Shown here piece after piece: positions 14,129 to 15,332 of a stretch of DNA of 15,332 bases (positions are counted from its first letter, which is position 1; each line of letters begins with the position of its first letter). Source of the DNA: Actinomycetales bacterium (GTDB taxonomy: Bacteria; Actinomycetota; Actinomycetes; Actinomycetales; Cellulomonadaceae); the NCBI GenBank assembly GCA_015655615.1, contig JAATES010000195.1, positions 1 to 15,332 on the forward strand. Reading direction: 5' to 3'. Below the pieces are notes generated by a model. It ran no database searches. It worked only from the letters and a program-made list of their open reading frames with translations, and was not told the origin of the DNA. Position numbers and translations under genes: made by a program.

Positions 14129-14134
14129 TAGGAT
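14129..14134 (+). promoter_or_regulatory. Candidate -10 element of the alarmone synthetase gene (leaderless)
   Basis: TAGGAT, then six bases (cggagc), then ATG at 14141. The AGGA within it could alternatively act as a ribosome binding site, so the sequence does not decide between a leaderless and a normal start. Confidence 0.4.
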
Positions 14135-14140
14135 CGGAGC

Positions 14141-14971
14141 ATGGTCCCGCACCTGTTCACTGACTCGGCCGCTGCCTCAGAAGACCCGGACACTGCGGGC
14201 CTCGTCCTCGACGACGACAAGCTCCGCCAGCTGCATGGCTTGCGCGAGGAATTCACCCGCTTCATGCTCCAGTACAAGTTCGCCATCGACGAGGTGCTCA
14301 CCAAGGTCAACATCCTGCGCGACGAATTCACCCACCTGCACCACGAGAATCCCATCGAACACGTGAAGTCCCGGCTGAAGACCCCCGAGAGCGTGCTGGA
14401 CAAGGTCGAACGCAAAGGATGTGACCCCACCTTCGAGTCCATCAGCGCAGAGATCACCGACATCGCGGGTATTCGCATCACGTGCAGCTTCCTGTCCGAC
14501 ATCTACCGGGTCGTCGACGCACTCACGAGCCAAGACGATCTCACCATCATCTCGGTGAAGGACTACATCAAGAACCCCAAACCCAACGGCTACCGCAGCC
14601 TGCACCTGATCGTCTCCGTCCCAGTCTTCTTGTCCTCGGGAACAGTCCCGGTGACCGTCGAACTGCAGATCCGCACGATCGCCATGGACTTCTGGGCGAG
14701 CCTGGAACACAAGATCTATTACAAATACGGCCGTGAGGTTCCTGGTCAGATCACGGAGCAGCTTATGCAGTCCGCTCAGGTGGCCATGCAACTCGACACG
14801 ACCATGGAGAACCTGCACCGTCAGGTCAGATCTCTCGATCCGCTCACTGCCGACCCACCGCATGTCCAGGGATTCTCTGACTCCTCACTATCGATCGCTC
14901 CTCCGGTGGAGTTGATCGCACGGTTGCTCGACCTCCATCTCGACGTCGGAAGGCAGGCTACGGGCGGCTGA
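14141..14971 (+). CDS. Small alarmone synthetase (RelA/SpoT synthetase domain only)
   Basis: 276 residues. Transfers pyrophosphate from ATP to GDP/GTP to make (p)ppGpp, the stringent-response signal. The synthetase domain spans about 45-215: ATP-binding VKSRLKTPESVLDK (76-89), Mg-binding Asp107 in ITDIAGIRI, the G-loop NPKPNGYRSLHLIV (145-158) with Tyr151 for GTP stacking, and VELQIRTIAMDFWASLEHKI (173-192) with Glu174. There is no N-terminal HD hydrolase domain and no TGS/ACT regulatory region, so it cannot be the bifunctional Rel. The length exceeds RelP/RelQ (about 210) by a roughly 30-residue N-terminal and 45-residue C-terminal stretch of low conservation. It stands alone, divergent from the aldo/keto reductase with 79 bases between them. 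Confidence 0.92.
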   Translation: MVPHLFTDSAAASEDPDTAGLVLDDDKLRQLHGLREEFTRFMLQYKFAIDEVLTKVNILRDEFTHLHHENPIEHVKSRLKTPESVLDKVERKGCDPTFESISAEITDIAGIRITCSFLSDIYRVVDALTSQDDLTIISVKDYIKNPKPNGYRSLHLIVSVPVFLSSGTVPVTVELQIRTIAMDFWASLEHKIYYKYGREVPGQITEQLMQSAQVAMQLDTTMENLHRQVRSLDPLTADPPHVQGFSDSSLSIAPPVELIARLLDLHLDVGRQATGG

Positions 14972-15250
14972 CCTGACCCGATTCCCCGTACTCCCCCTCG
15001 CAAACATCACGCGGGTGTGCTCGGCGGCATCCCCCCGCTGATCGGCGTGGCCAGACAGGTTCCTCCGATCGCCTGAGACGACGCACCCACCGCTGTGGTC
15101 ATGGAGACCGAGGAACCCGCGCCCGGCTGCATCGTCGAAGCCTGGCGGGTCACGATGCTCAGCCAGCCGACATCGTCACGGCACCGGTGCGGAGGACCGA
15201 TCCGACAACCAGGCTGATCAGGGCAGCACGCGGTCGTCGTGTCACAGGGC
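14972..15250. other. Gap without a recognised gene
   Basis: About 280 bases still of high GC. I see no gene I can name. The minus-strand frame 15007-15252 is open for 81 codons and contains long protein-like stretches (for example SSVSMTTAVGASSQAIGGTC), but it has no start codon at its head, a TAA just upstream and no ribosome binding site. It may be the tail of a decayed gene or chance in GC-rich DNA. A minus-strand GTG near 15243 opens a 28-codon signal-peptide-like frame (MTRRPRAALISLVVGSVL) that soon stops in another frame. GCACCGGTGC at 15181-15190 is a perfect 10-bp palindrome of unknown meaning. Confidence 0.4.
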
Positions 15251-15332
15251 AGTTAACCTACAGCTAAAAAAGCTGTACCTATCATAACGTGAAGACCGTG
15301 AAAACCTGTTCCAAAATAGAAACAAGATGTAA
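15251..15332. other. AT-rich right edge
   Basis: 29 of the last 82 bases are G or C (about 35%), against about two thirds in the rest of the window. The change is abrupt at about 15250 and reaches the end of the window. It contains the 19-bp palindrome at 15259-15277 and a TATCAT hexamer at 15280-15285. It could be a promoter region for a gene to the right or the edge of an acquired element. Confidence 0.6.
15259..15277. promoter_or_regulatory. 19-bp perfect palindrome with A5 centre
   Basis: TACAGCT-AAAAA-AGCTGTA has 7-bp perfect arms. TATCAT, a good -10 hexamer on the plus strand, starts three bases after it, so a regulator bound here would block that promoter. As a hairpin it has no following T-run on the plus strand, so an operator is more likely than a terminator. 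Confidence 0.5.

Noticed and set aside
13141..14163. 340-codon plus-strand open frame opposite the aldo/keto reductase
   Set aside because: Antisense to a gene with a complete catalytic tetrad; no domain recognised.
15181..15190. Perfect 10-bp palindrome GCACCGGTGC
   Set aside because: Too short to stand out in GC-rich DNA; no promoter or gene next to it to regulate.
14972..15250. Possible tRNA, ncRNA or CRISPR leader in the gap
   Set aside because: No cloverleaf, no repeated spacer units and no strong hairpin with T-run could be found.

Overview
The window is high-GC DNA (about two thirds G+C by eye) with dense, tightly packed genes and strong G/C at third codon positions. Together with a membrane-associated malate:quinone oxidoreductase, an actinobacterial-type MntR, a luciferase-like monooxygenase/FMN-reductase pair and many starts that look leaderless, this points to an actinomycete (Actinomycetota). 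Propionibacteriaceae or a relative is my guess, not something the sequence proves. There are no rRNA or tRNA genes, CRISPR arrays or complete insertion sequences that I can see.

Layout. 1-2138 (-): the N-terminal three quarters of leucyl-tRNA synthetase, cut by the left edge. 2224-4906 (-): a three-gene operon with ATGA overlaps, in transcription order mntR (Mn-type DtxR family repressor), a DHA1-type MFS exporter, and a VKOR-family disulfide-forming membrane protein. 4992-6500 (+): mqo, divergent from mntR. 6556-7017 (-): rnhA, convergent with mqo. 7101-7544 (+): dps, divergent from rnhA and ended by a strong symmetrical hairpin at 7574-7608. 7627-10530 (-): an extracytosolic flavin electron-transfer operon, in transcription order an FMN-binding lipoprotein, ApbE flavin transferase, and an NqrB/RnfD-like membrane domain fused to a ferredoxin-reductase-like FAD/NAD domain. 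10664-12992 (-): a luciferase-like monooxygenase, a MarR regulator and its FMN reductase, all overlapping by 1-4 bases. 13198-14061 (-): an aldo/keto reductase. 14141-14971 (+): a small alarmone ((p)ppGpp) synthetase. 14972-15332: no recognised gene; the last 80 bases drop to about 35% GC and carry a 19-bp palindrome.

How the parts work together. The block 7627-12992 is dominated by flavin chemistry. One operon should move electrons from cytosolic NAD(P)H through an FAD/NAD module and a membrane domain to a covalently flavinylated lipoprotein outside the membrane. The next makes reduced FMN for a two-component monooxygenase under a local MarR repressor. mntR, dps, mqo and the VKOR gene give the left half a metal, redox and oxidative-stress flavour. 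Six gene or operon heads (leuS, mntR, mqo, rnhA, the aldo/keto reductase and the alarmone synthetase) have a TANNNT -10-like hexamer ending 6-8 bases before the start codon, which suggests leaderless transcripts. The flavin operon and dps instead have clear Shine-Dalgarno sequences.
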